Source: UBA7803 sp049454295
Lineage (GTDB): Bacteria; Pseudomonadota; Gammaproteobacteria; Pseudomonadales; Azotimanducaceae
Direction of reading: 5' to 3'
DNA: 54,470 nt
Assembly: GCA_049454295.1 (NCBI GenBank)
Contig: JBMTYG010000005.1
Location: 1-54,470 of the forward strand
The number at the start of each line of letters is the position of its first letter. Positions within the stretch are counted from its first letter, which is position 1. This document shows, one piece after another, positions 44,408 to 51,757 of this stretch. Below the pieces are notes generated by a model that was not told the origin of the DNA, did not search any database, and saw nothing but the letters and a program-made list of their open reading frames with translations. The position numbers and the translations under genes are program-made.

Positions 44408-45073
44408 TTAAACGCGCCTGACTACCTCCTCCTCCGCGAACACGAGCCGGACTGATCCCGGCTCAAGAAAGTCGCGCGCATCTTCACCCTGATCTTCACG
44501 CATCTGACGCGAGCCCACTGCGCGCCTAGCGGCAGCGATATCGGGCCAGTAAATTTCCGTCACCGCGTGGAACGCTGGATCCCCGTCCGACCAGCCGGGA
44601 GCCACGAGGTGACACTGCACGTAACAGAGCGCCTCCTCCGTCGCGGCAGCAATCGGACCGTGACCATATAGCCAGCGTTCGGAAAAGGCCTTGGCATCCA
44701 GGCTCGCGAGACCACGGAACGGATAGACGCCCTTGATACCCGGAGTGACGCAGTGGTTGGGTAAGCGCATAACCACGTGATCGACACCGGTGACCACCGC
44801 TGCTATTCGCGCTTCCGGCGCGAGCAGGGGCGCGATAGAAGCGCTGCTGGCCGCAAGCTCAAGCGCGGCCCCTGGGTCTACGAACCGAAACTCGGCCACC
44901 CCGGCAAAATGTGGCGCCTGATCTGGTTCGAGCTGTGTGCTCAGCGCCCGGGTCTGGGTGTATCCGACCGCGTCAGGACAAATCCGAGCCAGCAGTTCGA
45001 GCGCTATCGCGCCGCGATGCGCAAACGGGTCATCGTGCGACGTATGCGACAGAAACATCAACGTGCGAATCAA
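44408..45073 (-). CDS. EthD-like (dimeric alpha-beta barrel) protein
   Basis: About 221 residues in two ferredoxin-like halves. Start TTG 45073 is chosen: GGAGG lies six bases upstream and the resulting M-IRTLMFLSHTSHDDPFAHR opening fits EthD proteins; ATG 45058 and ATG 45139 are alternatives. EthD-type proteins are small accessory or enzyme-like proteins in P450 and ring-degradation operons. It is divergent from the third Rieske gene and shares its promoter region. Confidence 0.65.
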   Translation of the reverse strand: MIRTLMFLSHTSHDDPFAHRGAIALELLARICPDAVGYTQTRALSTQLEPDQAPHFAGVAEFRFVDPGAALELAASSASIAPLLAPEARIAAVVTGVDHVVMRLPNHCVTPGIKGVYPFRGLASLDAKAFSERWLYGHGPIAAATEEALCYVQCHLVAPGWSDGDPAFHAVTEIYWPDIAAARRAVGSRQMREDQGEDARDFLEPGSVRLVFAEEEVVRRV

Positions 45074-45117
45074 GGCGCGCCTCCCCTCGCGACCTGCGAT
45101 TAGGGCTTTATAACACC

Positions 45118-45213
45118 GCTGGTAAGAACCAGCACCCATGAATCCACGCTAGCGCCAAGCCACCCTCTGCGAAGGCTTGCAGCGACGCAAGGAATAACCT
45201 TGAATCGTTGCGT
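45118..45213. promoter_or_regulatory. Two inverted repeats upstream of the third Rieske gene
   Basis: GCTGGT-aaga-ACCAGC lies at 45118-45133. A nested repeat follows: CAAGG-aataa-CCTTG at 45188-45202 inside ACGCAA (45185-45190) and TTGCGT (45208-45213). Both are in the EthD/Rieske divergent region and could be operators; neither matches a named box that I recognise. Confidence 0.3.
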
Positions 45214-45253
45214 GGCCGGTACCGTCGGTCAGATCGCCAAGGGGGAGACAGCC

Positions 45254-46633
45254 ATGAAATTCGATCTTTACGCGCGCGGAGATCTTTCACTACCGCCGGG
45301 AGCGGCCCGCTGCCCGGGACCGAGCGCCCAGGACATTCTTGATCGTGACGCAGACCAGCCGCCCGCAGCCCTGCGGGCGTCACGCTACGAGTACCTGGGC
45401 AGTGAAGACCTGCCCTTCAGTCGCTATACGTCCCAGGCGTTCTACGATCAGGAGATCGAGCGCCTGTGGCCGCGGGTCTGGCAGTGGGCTTGTCGCGAGG
45501 AGCACATTCCGCACAGCGGCGACTACTGGGTGCACGACGTCGGCCCCTATTCTGCGCTTGTCGTGCGCGGCGCCGACGGGCAAATCCGAGCCTTCGTGAA
45601 CGCGTGCCCGCACCGAGGTATGCAATTCGCCGATGCCGGCAGCCAAGGGGTGGGCAAGCAGTTTTTGCGCTGCCCGTTCCATGGCATGTCATGGCACCTG
45701 GACGGGTCCCTGCGCGACATTCCCTGCCGCTGGGACTTCCCCCATATCGAGGACCATCAATTTGGTCTGGATGCCCTGCCGTGTGACACCTGGGGCGGTT
45801 TTGTATTCATCAGCTTCGATCCAGAGGCAGGGCCGCTCAGCGAGTATCTCGAAGTGCTGCCAGAGCATTTTGCCGAGACGCCGCTTGAAAACCGCTATGT
45901 CACGCTGCACATGGAGAAAGTGCTGCCAGGCAACTGGAAGATGTGCATGGAAGGCTTTCTCGAAGCCTACCATGTGCTGGCCACGCACCCGCGCGGTCTG
46001 CGGGGCTCCGCCTGGGCTAACACCCAATACGATATTTTCAGCCCCCACGTCACACGGTTTCTGCAGAACCTGAGTTCAGGCAATCCGCACTTCGAGCGCG
46101 AGGTCTCCGAATCCGAACTGTTCGAATTCCTCGGTCATGACCCCGCCGACTTGCCGCCCGGTATGCCCGCGCGCAATCGTCACGCCGAGATCACCCGAGA
46201 GCGGATGGGCGAAACCCTCGGAGTAGATCTGAGTGAGACGTCGACCAGCATCCTGCTGGATTCGATCGAATACCACCTGTTCCCGAATGCCTGCTTCTTT
46301 CCCGGCATCACGATCCCGCTCATCTACCGCTTTCGTCCGCTTACCGTTGACACCTGTATCCACGAAATCCTGATGCTCGCCCCAGTGCCTGAAAATGGCC
46401 CACGTCCACCGCCTGCCCCACGCGTGCGTGTAGGCATCGACCAGTCCTACACCGAGGTCGAAGCCTTCGCGGGCAACCGCCTCGCCGCGGTGCTCGATGA
46501 GGACACGGACAACTTCCGCCGGCAGTGGGCCGGCATGAAAGCATCGCGCAAGCCAGGCCAGACGCTGGGTAACTATCAAGAGGCCAGGATTCGCCACTTT
46601 CATCACGTGTTGGACACCTATCTACGTGACTAA
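45254..46633 (+). CDS. Rieske oxygenase alpha subunit (third copy)
   Basis: A 459-residue large subunit. Rieske ligands are C118/H120 (CPHRG) and C140/H143 (CPFHG); iron histidines are H240 and H245 in EAYHVLATH. GGGAG lies six bases before the ATG at 45254; a longer reading from 45200 lacks a site and family support. It is the close paralogue of the copy at 40305, with most differences in the C-terminal substrate domain. A SnoaL/NTF2-like gene follows 84 bases downstream and may be its small partner, in place of the P450 that follows the other copy. Confidence 0.93.
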   Translation: MKFDLYARGDLSLPPGAARCPGPSAQDILDRDADQPPAALRASRYEYLGSEDLPFSRYTSQAFYDQEIERLWPRVWQWACREEHIPHSGDYWVHDVGPYSALVVRGADGQIRAFVNACPHRGMQFADAGSQGVGKQFLRCPFHGMSWHLDGSLRDIPCRWDFPHIEDHQFGLDALPCDTWGGFVFISFDPEAGPLSEYLEVLPEHFAETPLENRYVTLHMEKVLPGNWKMCMEGFLEAYHVLATHPRGLRGSAWANTQYDIFSPHVTRFLQNLSSGNPHFEREVSESELFEFLGHDPADLPPGMPARNRHAEITRERMGETLGVDLSETSTSILLDSIEYHLFPNACFFPGITIPLIYRFRPLTVDTCIHEILMLAPVPENGPRPPPAPRVRVGIDQSYTEVEAFAGNRLAAVLDEDTDNFRRQWAGMKASRKPGQTLGNYQEARIRHFHHVLDTYLRD

Positions 46634-46717
46634 GCGCCGCACACACCGGGGGCGCGCAGCCGCTCGGGGAATTCGCCAGCACATTCGATCGAACCTGAGA
46701 CTGAAGGAGCCCACAAT

Positions 46718-47239
46718 ATGAATCCCGGAGAAATTCCATCAGCCGATGAAGCACGCGATCGACTCGCGATTCAGTCCTTGCTTGCTGCTCACTCCCGCGG
46801 CGTCGACCGTGCCGACGGCGAACTACTGAAGGCCTGTTACTGGCCCGAGGCGGAAGTTGCCTATGGTGGCTTCAACGGACCTGCGTGGACGTTCTGTGAA
46901 AACCTGCCAGCGGGCATCAAGCGCTTCACCGCCACCCAGCACTGCATCGGCAATACCCAGATCGATTTCAACGGTGACCAGGCAGACGTCGAGACCTATG
47001 TGTATGCCGGGCACTACCTAAAACCCAGCGCCAGTTCACCCGGCACGGAAATGATTTTCTTTGGTCGTTATCTCGATCGCGTCGAGCGCAGGGGGAATGC
47101 CTGGAAGATACTTTTTCGCCGCGTGGTGATGGACTGGAACCAAAACCAGCCATCCACTTCGCAGGACGCGGGTCCGCCTTTCGACGGTCTTGCTCGGGGT
47201 GCAAGACTACCGGACGACCCGCTCTATCACCGCCCCTGA
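46718..47239 (+). CDS. SnoaL/NTF2-like protein
   Basis: A 173-residue cone-fold protein with RDRLAIQSLLAAHSRGVDRAD, ACYWPEAEVAYGG, an HCIGNTQIDFNGDQADVETY strand block and a C-terminal NAWKILFRRVVMDWNQ segment. GAAGGAG precedes the ATG. It is homologous in layout to the 43922 protein but longer at the C-terminus. It resembles oxygenase beta subunits and dehydratases of the superfamily, so a link with the upstream Rieske protein is plausible but unproven. Confidence 0.8.
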   Translation: MNPGEIPSADEARDRLAIQSLLAAHSRGVDRADGELLKACYWPEAEVAYGGFNGPAWTFCENLPAGIKRFTATQHCIGNTQIDFNGDQADVETYVYAGHYLKPSASSPGTEMIFFGRYLDRVERRGNAWKILFRRVVMDWNQNQPSTSQDAGPPFDGLARGARLPDDPLYHRP

Positions 47240-47254
47240 TCAATGCCCAGCCAC

Positions 47255-47288
47255 CGCCCCTGCTCCGCCCGCGAGGCGGTCAGGGGCG
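47255..47288. terminator. Nested GC-rich hairpin between convergent genes
   Basis: CGCCCCTG / CAGGGGCG encloses CCGCC-cgcga-GGCGG with 2- and 1-base internal offsets, between the SnoaL-like and PQQ dehydrogenase gene ends. The right arm contains the PQQ gene stop codon. No T-tract is present. Confidence 0.45.
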
Positions 47289-49196
47289 CGGCAGTCGATA
47301 GGCGATGAGGTAATCCCCGGCGGGGGACGGCGAGGTAAAATGCCCTCCCGCCGCGATGACCACGAACTGCTCCCCATCCATCGCATAGGACATCGGCACC
47401 GCATTACCGCTCGTCGGCATCTCATCCGACCATAGCTCCTCACCCGTTTCGACAGCAAACGCGCGAATATGGCGGTCCGCAGAGGCGGCGATGAATGCCA
47501 ATCCCGTTGCAGTCACCATAGGTCCGCCCATTTCCACACCGCCGGACATGCGGGACAGCGGCCACGGCGCCTGGTGCTTGAGCGTTCCGAGCGGTACTTG
47601 CCAACGAATCTCCCCGGACTCCAGATCAACCGCGGCGAGCGTACTCCACGGCGGCTTGGTGCAAGGCGCACCGAAGGGCGACAGGAACGGACGCATGTTG
47701 ACACAGTAGGGGGAATCCTCCTGCGGGAAGGCGCTGTCCGGACCGCACTGTGCCCTCGGCACCAACTGCACCACCATGCCCACGTGTTTGGTGTTCGTGA
47801 TCATCAGCTTGCGCACGGGGTCGATGGCGGGCGCCCCCCAGTTCTGCCCTCCGATGTTGGAGGGCTTCATGACCAGCCCACGCTCGCTGATCGGCGTGTA
47901 GATCGGTCCGGTCGTGAGTCTTTTAAGCTCGCGACGACACTGCCAACGGTCCCAGGGCGTGAACCCCCACGCGTCCTCCGGTGAGATGCCGAGCGCATGG
48001 AGCGGTGCTGGCTTGAGCGGGAAGGGTTGTGTTGGACTCAGATACTCCCCTGGGACCGCGCCTGTTTGTGGAACGGGTCGCTCCTCCACTGGGAATAGCG
48101 GCTTTCCGGTCTCCCGATCCAGCACGAACGTGAGCCCCATCTTGGTGACCTGCACAACCGCAGGGCGCTGCCGTCCGTCGATGGTCAGATCGACCAGAGT
48201 AGGCTGCGCCGGCACATCGAAGTCCCAGATATCGTGATGCACTGTTTGATAGTGCCAAACGATGCGTCCACTGGTGCCATCGAGCGCCACCACGGAGCTC
48301 GAGTAGTGGTCGAGGTTGCCCTGTCGATCCCCGCCATAATAGTCCGGCGACGTGTTACCCGTTGGCACCAGCACTAGATTGCGGTCCGGATCAACGCTGA
48401 TGATCGACCAGGCGTTGGTCGTTCCGCTGATCCAGCGGCCGTTTTCGTCTTTCTCGGACGTGCCCGGTGGCACTGGATTCCAAGCCCAGCGTAGCTCGCC
48501 GGTACGTACATCATAGGCACGCACAACCCCCGCGGGGACAGCGTTGCGCAAGCTGTCGATGACGCGGGAACCGATGATAAGTGTATCGCCCAACACAGCT
48601 GCGGGGCTTGTCAGGTTGTAATCGCCCGGGTTGTGCGCGGCCATGCCCGCACTAATATCGATCTCGCCGTTGTTGCCGAAATCAGCGCAACGGGTCCCCG
48701 TTCGCCCGTCCAGTGCAATCAGCCGTGCATCGAGGGTGCCAAGGATAATGCGATGCGCGCAGGCAGCCGACGCAGGCAGATCTGGGTCTGACCAACTGCT
48801 CACGGCACGGCAATTGGTGAGAGATTGCTTCGACATATCGATACCGGGATCAAACACCCAGCGCTCTTGTCCGGTTAGCGGATCGAGCGCAAACACACGG
48901 TTAAACGGGGTGCAGTAGTACAGCGTGTCATGAGCAATGATCGGCGTTGCCATGAACGAGGTTGCCGATACGGCTTCTTTGTCGAATCCCTCCACACCGC
49001 GTATGACGCCCTGACGAAAGTCCCCTGAGCGGTGTATCCATGCCACCTCGAGCTCGTGCACGTTGTCTGGGGTAATCGCAGTCGCCGCACTGTAGTGACC
49101 GCCGCCGGCGCTGCCCCCGTACGTCGGCCAATCAGCAGTGTCGGCACCCAGTGGGGCGGCAAAAAGCAGCAGCGCGAAAAGCCCTCCACGCCTCAT
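47280..49196 (-). CDS. Soluble PQQ-dependent dehydrogenase
   Basis: A 638-residue exported quinoprotein. After a signal peptide (GGLFALLLFAAPLGADT) comes an eight-bladed propeller with repeated tryptophan-docking motifs (TGQERWVFD, TGELRWAWN, SGRIVWHYQ, SGEIRWQVP, TGEELWSDE). The sequence resembles the periplasmic part of membrane glucose/quinate dehydrogenases (LGDTLIIGSRVIDS, YQTVHHDIWDFDVPAQP), but no N-terminal membrane domain and no c-type heme CxxCH is present. It is probably a soluble periplasmic alcohol/polyol oxidase passing electrons to an unknown acceptor. Its ATG overlaps the upstream split-barrel gene's stop (ATGA). Confidence 0.88.
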   Translation of the reverse strand: MRRGGLFALLLFAAPLGADTADWPTYGGSAGGGHYSAATAITPDNVHELEVAWIHRSGDFRQGVIRGVEGFDKEAVSATSFMATPIIAHDTLYYCTPFNRVFALDPLTGQERWVFDPGIDMSKQSLTNCRAVSSWSDPDLPASAACAHRIILGTLDARLIALDGRTGTRCADFGNNGEIDISAGMAAHNPGDYNLTSPAAVLGDTLIIGSRVIDSLRNAVPAGVVRAYDVRTGELRWAWNPVPPGTSEKDENGRWISGTTNAWSIISVDPDRNLVLVPTGNTSPDYYGGDRQGNLDHYSSSVVALDGTSGRIVWHYQTVHHDIWDFDVPAQPTLVDLTIDGRQRPAVVQVTKMGLTFVLDRETGKPLFPVEERPVPQTGAVPGEYLSPTQPFPLKPAPLHALGISPEDAWGFTPWDRWQCRRELKRLTTGPIYTPISERGLVMKPSNIGGQNWGAPAIDPVRKLMITNTKHVGMVVQLVPRAQCGPDSAFPQEDSPYCVNMRPFLSPFGAPCTKPPWSTLAAVDLESGEIRWQVPLGTLKHQAPWPLSRMSGGVEMGGPMVTATGLAFIAASADRHIRAFAVETGEELWSDEMPTSGNAVPMSYAMDGEQFVVIAAGGHFTSPSPAGDYLIAYRLPRP

Positions 49197-49603
49197 CGGA
49201 TGACCCCATAGACGCGTTCCGGGATGAGCCGCAGGATCACCCGAGACTGCGCCGCGAGCCAACCCGGCAGATCCGCAGGCTCTTCATAGCCCGTGCCCGC
49301 GATGTTCTGGAACACCCGTCGCGTCGAGCGCACCAGATCATCGGTTTCGATCGTGATATGACCCTCGACGGAGACAAAATTGAACGGCTCGGAATTGGTG
49401 ATCACGCAAAGCGTCGCGCGCGGGTCGCGCTCGAGCGAACGTCGCTTGAAGGTGGCTCCCGGCGTGCTGATGACAAGCGTGTCACCGTCACGCGCGTACG
49501 CGACCACCGAGCTGACGGCTGAGCCGGAAGCCCTGAGGGTCGTTAACACGCCCCAGCGGTGGTCTGTCAGAAAGGCATCCCATTCCGATCGATCGGAGAT
49601 CAT
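49193..49603 (-). CDS. Pyridoxamine-phosphate-oxidase-fold (PPOX class) protein
   Basis: A 136-residue split-barrel protein: DAFLTDHRWGVLTTLRASGS, DTLVISTPGATFKRRSLERD, PRATLCVITNSEPFNFVSVEGHI. GGGGAG precedes the ATG at 49603 by six bases; an upstream reading to 50050 runs antisense to the flavoprotein gene and is rejected. Members use FMN or F420 to reduce or oxidise small molecules. It is coupled to the downstream PQQ dehydrogenase by an ATGA overlap and is divergent from the KstD-like gene. Confidence 0.82.
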   Translation of the reverse strand: MISDRSEWDAFLTDHRWGVLTTLRASGSAVSSVVAYARDGDTLVISTPGATFKRRSLERDPRATLCVITNSEPFNFVSVEGHITIETDDLVRSTRRVFQNIAGTGYEEPADLPGWLAAQSRVILRLIPERVYGVIR

Positions 49604-49754
49604 GCTCGGCTCCCCCTCATGATGATGACTTTCGTCCCTGCCTTCCCAAGGACAGGGAGTCGTTCGATAACAGTAACACCGAAAGTTCCCCCTAGGTACG
49701 TCAGCGCGACGTGTTGACTTCAGCGGCCACGGCGCAATGATGAAGGCAAAGTCG

Positions 49755-49787
49755 TGCCAACCTGCAGCAGTGCAGGTGGCATGCCAC
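49755..49787. promoter_or_regulatory. Composite palindromes upstream of the KstD-like gene
   Basis: TGCCA-a-CCTGCA (49755-49766), a 4-base gcag spacer, then TGCAGG-TGGCA (49771-49781) form an 11-bp inverted repeat with one bulged base. It runs into a perfect 12-bp palindrome GTGGCATGCCAC (49776-49787). The block ends 27 bases before the KstD-like start in a divergent region, a good position for an operator. An alternative is a 5'-leader hairpin. Confidence 0.5.
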
Positions 49788-49814
49788 TGAGGATCTTGAG
49801 CTGGAGAGGCGGCT

Positions 49815-51482
49815 ATGACCGACGATTCTGCAATGCCCTGGATCGACGAAACCGACGTGATCGTGCTGGGCTCCGGCGGGGCCGGTCTTGCCGCCGCTAT
49901 TGTTGCGCGAGATGAAGGCGCACGCGTAGTGATCGTCGAAAAGGGGCAGTTTATCGGCGGCACAACCGCGACATCCGGCGGCATTCTGTGGGTGCCAAAC
50001 AACCCGCATATGGCACGCCTCGGCGTCGAGGACTCCGAGGCAGAAGCCATCGCCTATCTGGAGTCGCTGTCGCTCGGCGTAATGGACATGAACCTCGCCC
50101 GTACCTTCGTGCGCGAAGCGCCTCACATGATCCGCTACCTCGAGGCCAACACACCGCTTCGTTTTCATGTCGCTGCGGGCTATCCCGACTATCACCCGGA
50201 AAATCCTGGCGGTAAGCCCGGCGGTGGACGGTCGCTCGATCCTGATCTGTTTTCCTTCGCCCGCCTGGGAGCCTGGGCGGAACGTGTGAATCGGCTTGTC
50301 ACTGACCTGCACCCCCAGGCGCCCGTTATACCGATCACTCTGGTCGAATCGATGGGACAGGGTTTGCCCGACGCCGAAACTCTGGCCGCACGGGCAGCCG
50401 AAGATACTCGGGGCATGGGCCAGGCACTCATCGGCGCATTGCTCGAGGCCTGTCTCGAGCGCGACATTCCCATCTATACCGGCGTGCGAGCACGTGAATT
50501 AATCCAGCAGAACGGCACTATCGTCGGCATTGTCGCCGAGCGCGCGGGCCTACCCTGCCAGGTCCGCGCTCGTCGCGGTGTCATCATTGCTACGGGTGGC
50601 TTCGAGTGGAACAGAGATTTGGTTGCCTCATTTTTGAGGGGGCCACTCGACGGCCCCGCCAGCCCGCCGGAAAACGAGGGAGACGGACTGATCATGGCCA
50701 TGGCCGTGGGCGCGAGTCTCGGCAATATGAGCGAGGCCTGGTGGATGCCCACCATCCCCATCCCCGGCGAACATGTTCGCGGACGCCCGCTGTATCGATT
50801 GTGTCTCTCCGAGCGAACGCTACCCGGCTCCATCCTGGTGAACCAAAAGGGCAAGCGGTTCGCTAACGAGGCTGCGAACTACAATGACATCGGTCGCGCT
50901 TTCCACACATTCGACCCCACACGTTTCGCATTCGAGAACAATCCCGCCTGGCTTATCTTCGACAACGCATTCGCGCGCCGCTATCCGGTGGCGGGGTACG
51001 CCCCGGGCAAGGCACCGCCAGGGCTTCTGCATACCGCATCAACGCTATCAGCCCTCGCGATGATCATCGGCGTGGATGCCGATACGCTAACCGCCACCGT
51101 CGAGCGCTTTAACCACTACGCAGCGTTGGGCACTGACCCTGATTTTGAACGCGGGGTCAGCGCCTACGACACCTACAACGGCGATCGCACGCAGTCAGGC
51201 GTCGGCGCAACCCTGCGGCCACTGACGGAGGGGCCGTACCATGCGGTGCGGATCGTCTCGGGTGCCCTTGGCACGAAAGGCGGGCCAAAGACCGATGATC
51301 GTGCACGGGTCCTCGATACGCTCGGACGGCCGATTCCAGGACTCTATGCTGCGGGCAATGCGATGGCTGGGAGCACCGGCATGGTGTACGGCGGGGCTGG
51401 TGGCACCCTCGGCCCGGCACTGACCTTCGGCTGGCTGGCAGGTCGGGATGCGGCGCGTGCTGCGAGCGGTCGTAACGACTGA
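49815..51482 (+). CDS. 3-ketosteroid delta1-dehydrogenase-like flavoprotein
   Basis: A 555-residue FAD enzyme of the KstD type. N-terminal FAD motif VIVLGSGGAGLAAAIVA with GGTTATSGGILWVPNN; C-terminal region YHAVRIVSGALGTKGG, IPGLYAAGNAMAGS and the Tyr/Gly-rich VYGGAGGTLGPALTFGWLAG, which parallels the KstD signature around its catalytic tyrosine. GGAGAGG precedes the ATG. KstDs introduce a 1,2-double bond in the A ring of 3-ketosteroids; related enzymes act on other cyclic ketones, so the substrate is not certain. It is separate from and longer than the flavoprotein at 14400. Confidence 0.85.
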   Translation: MTDDSAMPWIDETDVIVLGSGGAGLAAAIVARDEGARVVIVEKGQFIGGTTATSGGILWVPNNPHMARLGVEDSEAEAIAYLESLSLGVMDMNLARTFVREAPHMIRYLEANTPLRFHVAAGYPDYHPENPGGKPGGGRSLDPDLFSFARLGAWAERVNRLVTDLHPQAPVIPITLVESMGQGLPDAETLAARAAEDTRGMGQALIGALLEACLERDIPIYTGVRARELIQQNGTIVGIVAERAGLPCQVRARRGVIIATGGFEWNRDLVASFLRGPLDGPASPPENEGDGLIMAMAVGASLGNMSEAWWMPTIPIPGEHVRGRPLYRLCLSERTLPGSILVNQKGKRFANEAANYNDIGRAFHTFDPTRFAFENNPAWLIFDNAFARRYPVAGYAPGKAPPGLLHTASTLSALAMIIGVDADTLTATVERFNHYAALGTDPDFERGVSAYDTYNGDRTQSGVGATLRPLTEGPYHAVRIVSGALGTKGGPKTDDRARVLDTLGRPIPGLYAAGNAMAGSTGMVYGGAGGTLGPALTFGWLAGRDAARAASGRND

Positions 51483-51503
51483 CAGGCATACCCACGCGCC
51501 GGA

Positions 51504-51531
51504 GAGCGGGCGCCGATCACGGCGTCCGCTC
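51504..51531. terminator. GC-rich hairpin between KstD-like and small-protein genes
   Basis: GAGCGGGCGCCG and CGGCGTCCGCTC form a 12-bp stem with one G-T wobble and an ATCA loop, between converging genes ending at 51482 and 51539. No T-tract follows. Confidence 0.5.
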
Positions 51532-51538
51532 GGGACGG

Positions 51539-51757
51539 CTACTCGATCGGGTGGCTCTTTCGCCCGTTGATGACCGAAGCCGGGTTGTTGGTGATCCAGA
51601 CACAGAGCTGGGGATCGGCCTGCCGGAGCTCGCCGGAGACCCAGCGGCCACTGCTGTCGAACACGCCTGCCACTGCGCCTTCACGCACAACCACATGGCC
51701 CTCTTCGTTCACCTCGTACAACGCACCAGTGAACGGGTGACGCATGATCTTCGCCAT
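51539..51757 (-). CDS. Small protein coupled to the fourth Rieske oxygenase
   Basis: A 72-residue protein (MAKIMRHPFTGALYEVNEEG ... RKSHPIE) with no signal peptide, membrane helix or cysteine pair. It is probably mainly beta-strands: LYEVNEEGHVVVREGAVAGVFDS and SGRWVSGE, LCVWITNN. Its ATG shares a base with the Rieske gene stop (TAATG) and GGAGG lies upstream, so the two are made together. I do not recognise a named family. It might be a specificity or stability factor for the oxygenase, or a small beta-subunit substitute. Confidence 0.78.
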   Translation of the reverse strand: MAKIMRHPFTGALYEVNEEGHVVVREGAVAGVFDSSGRWVSGELRQADPQLCVWITNNPASVINGRKSHPIE

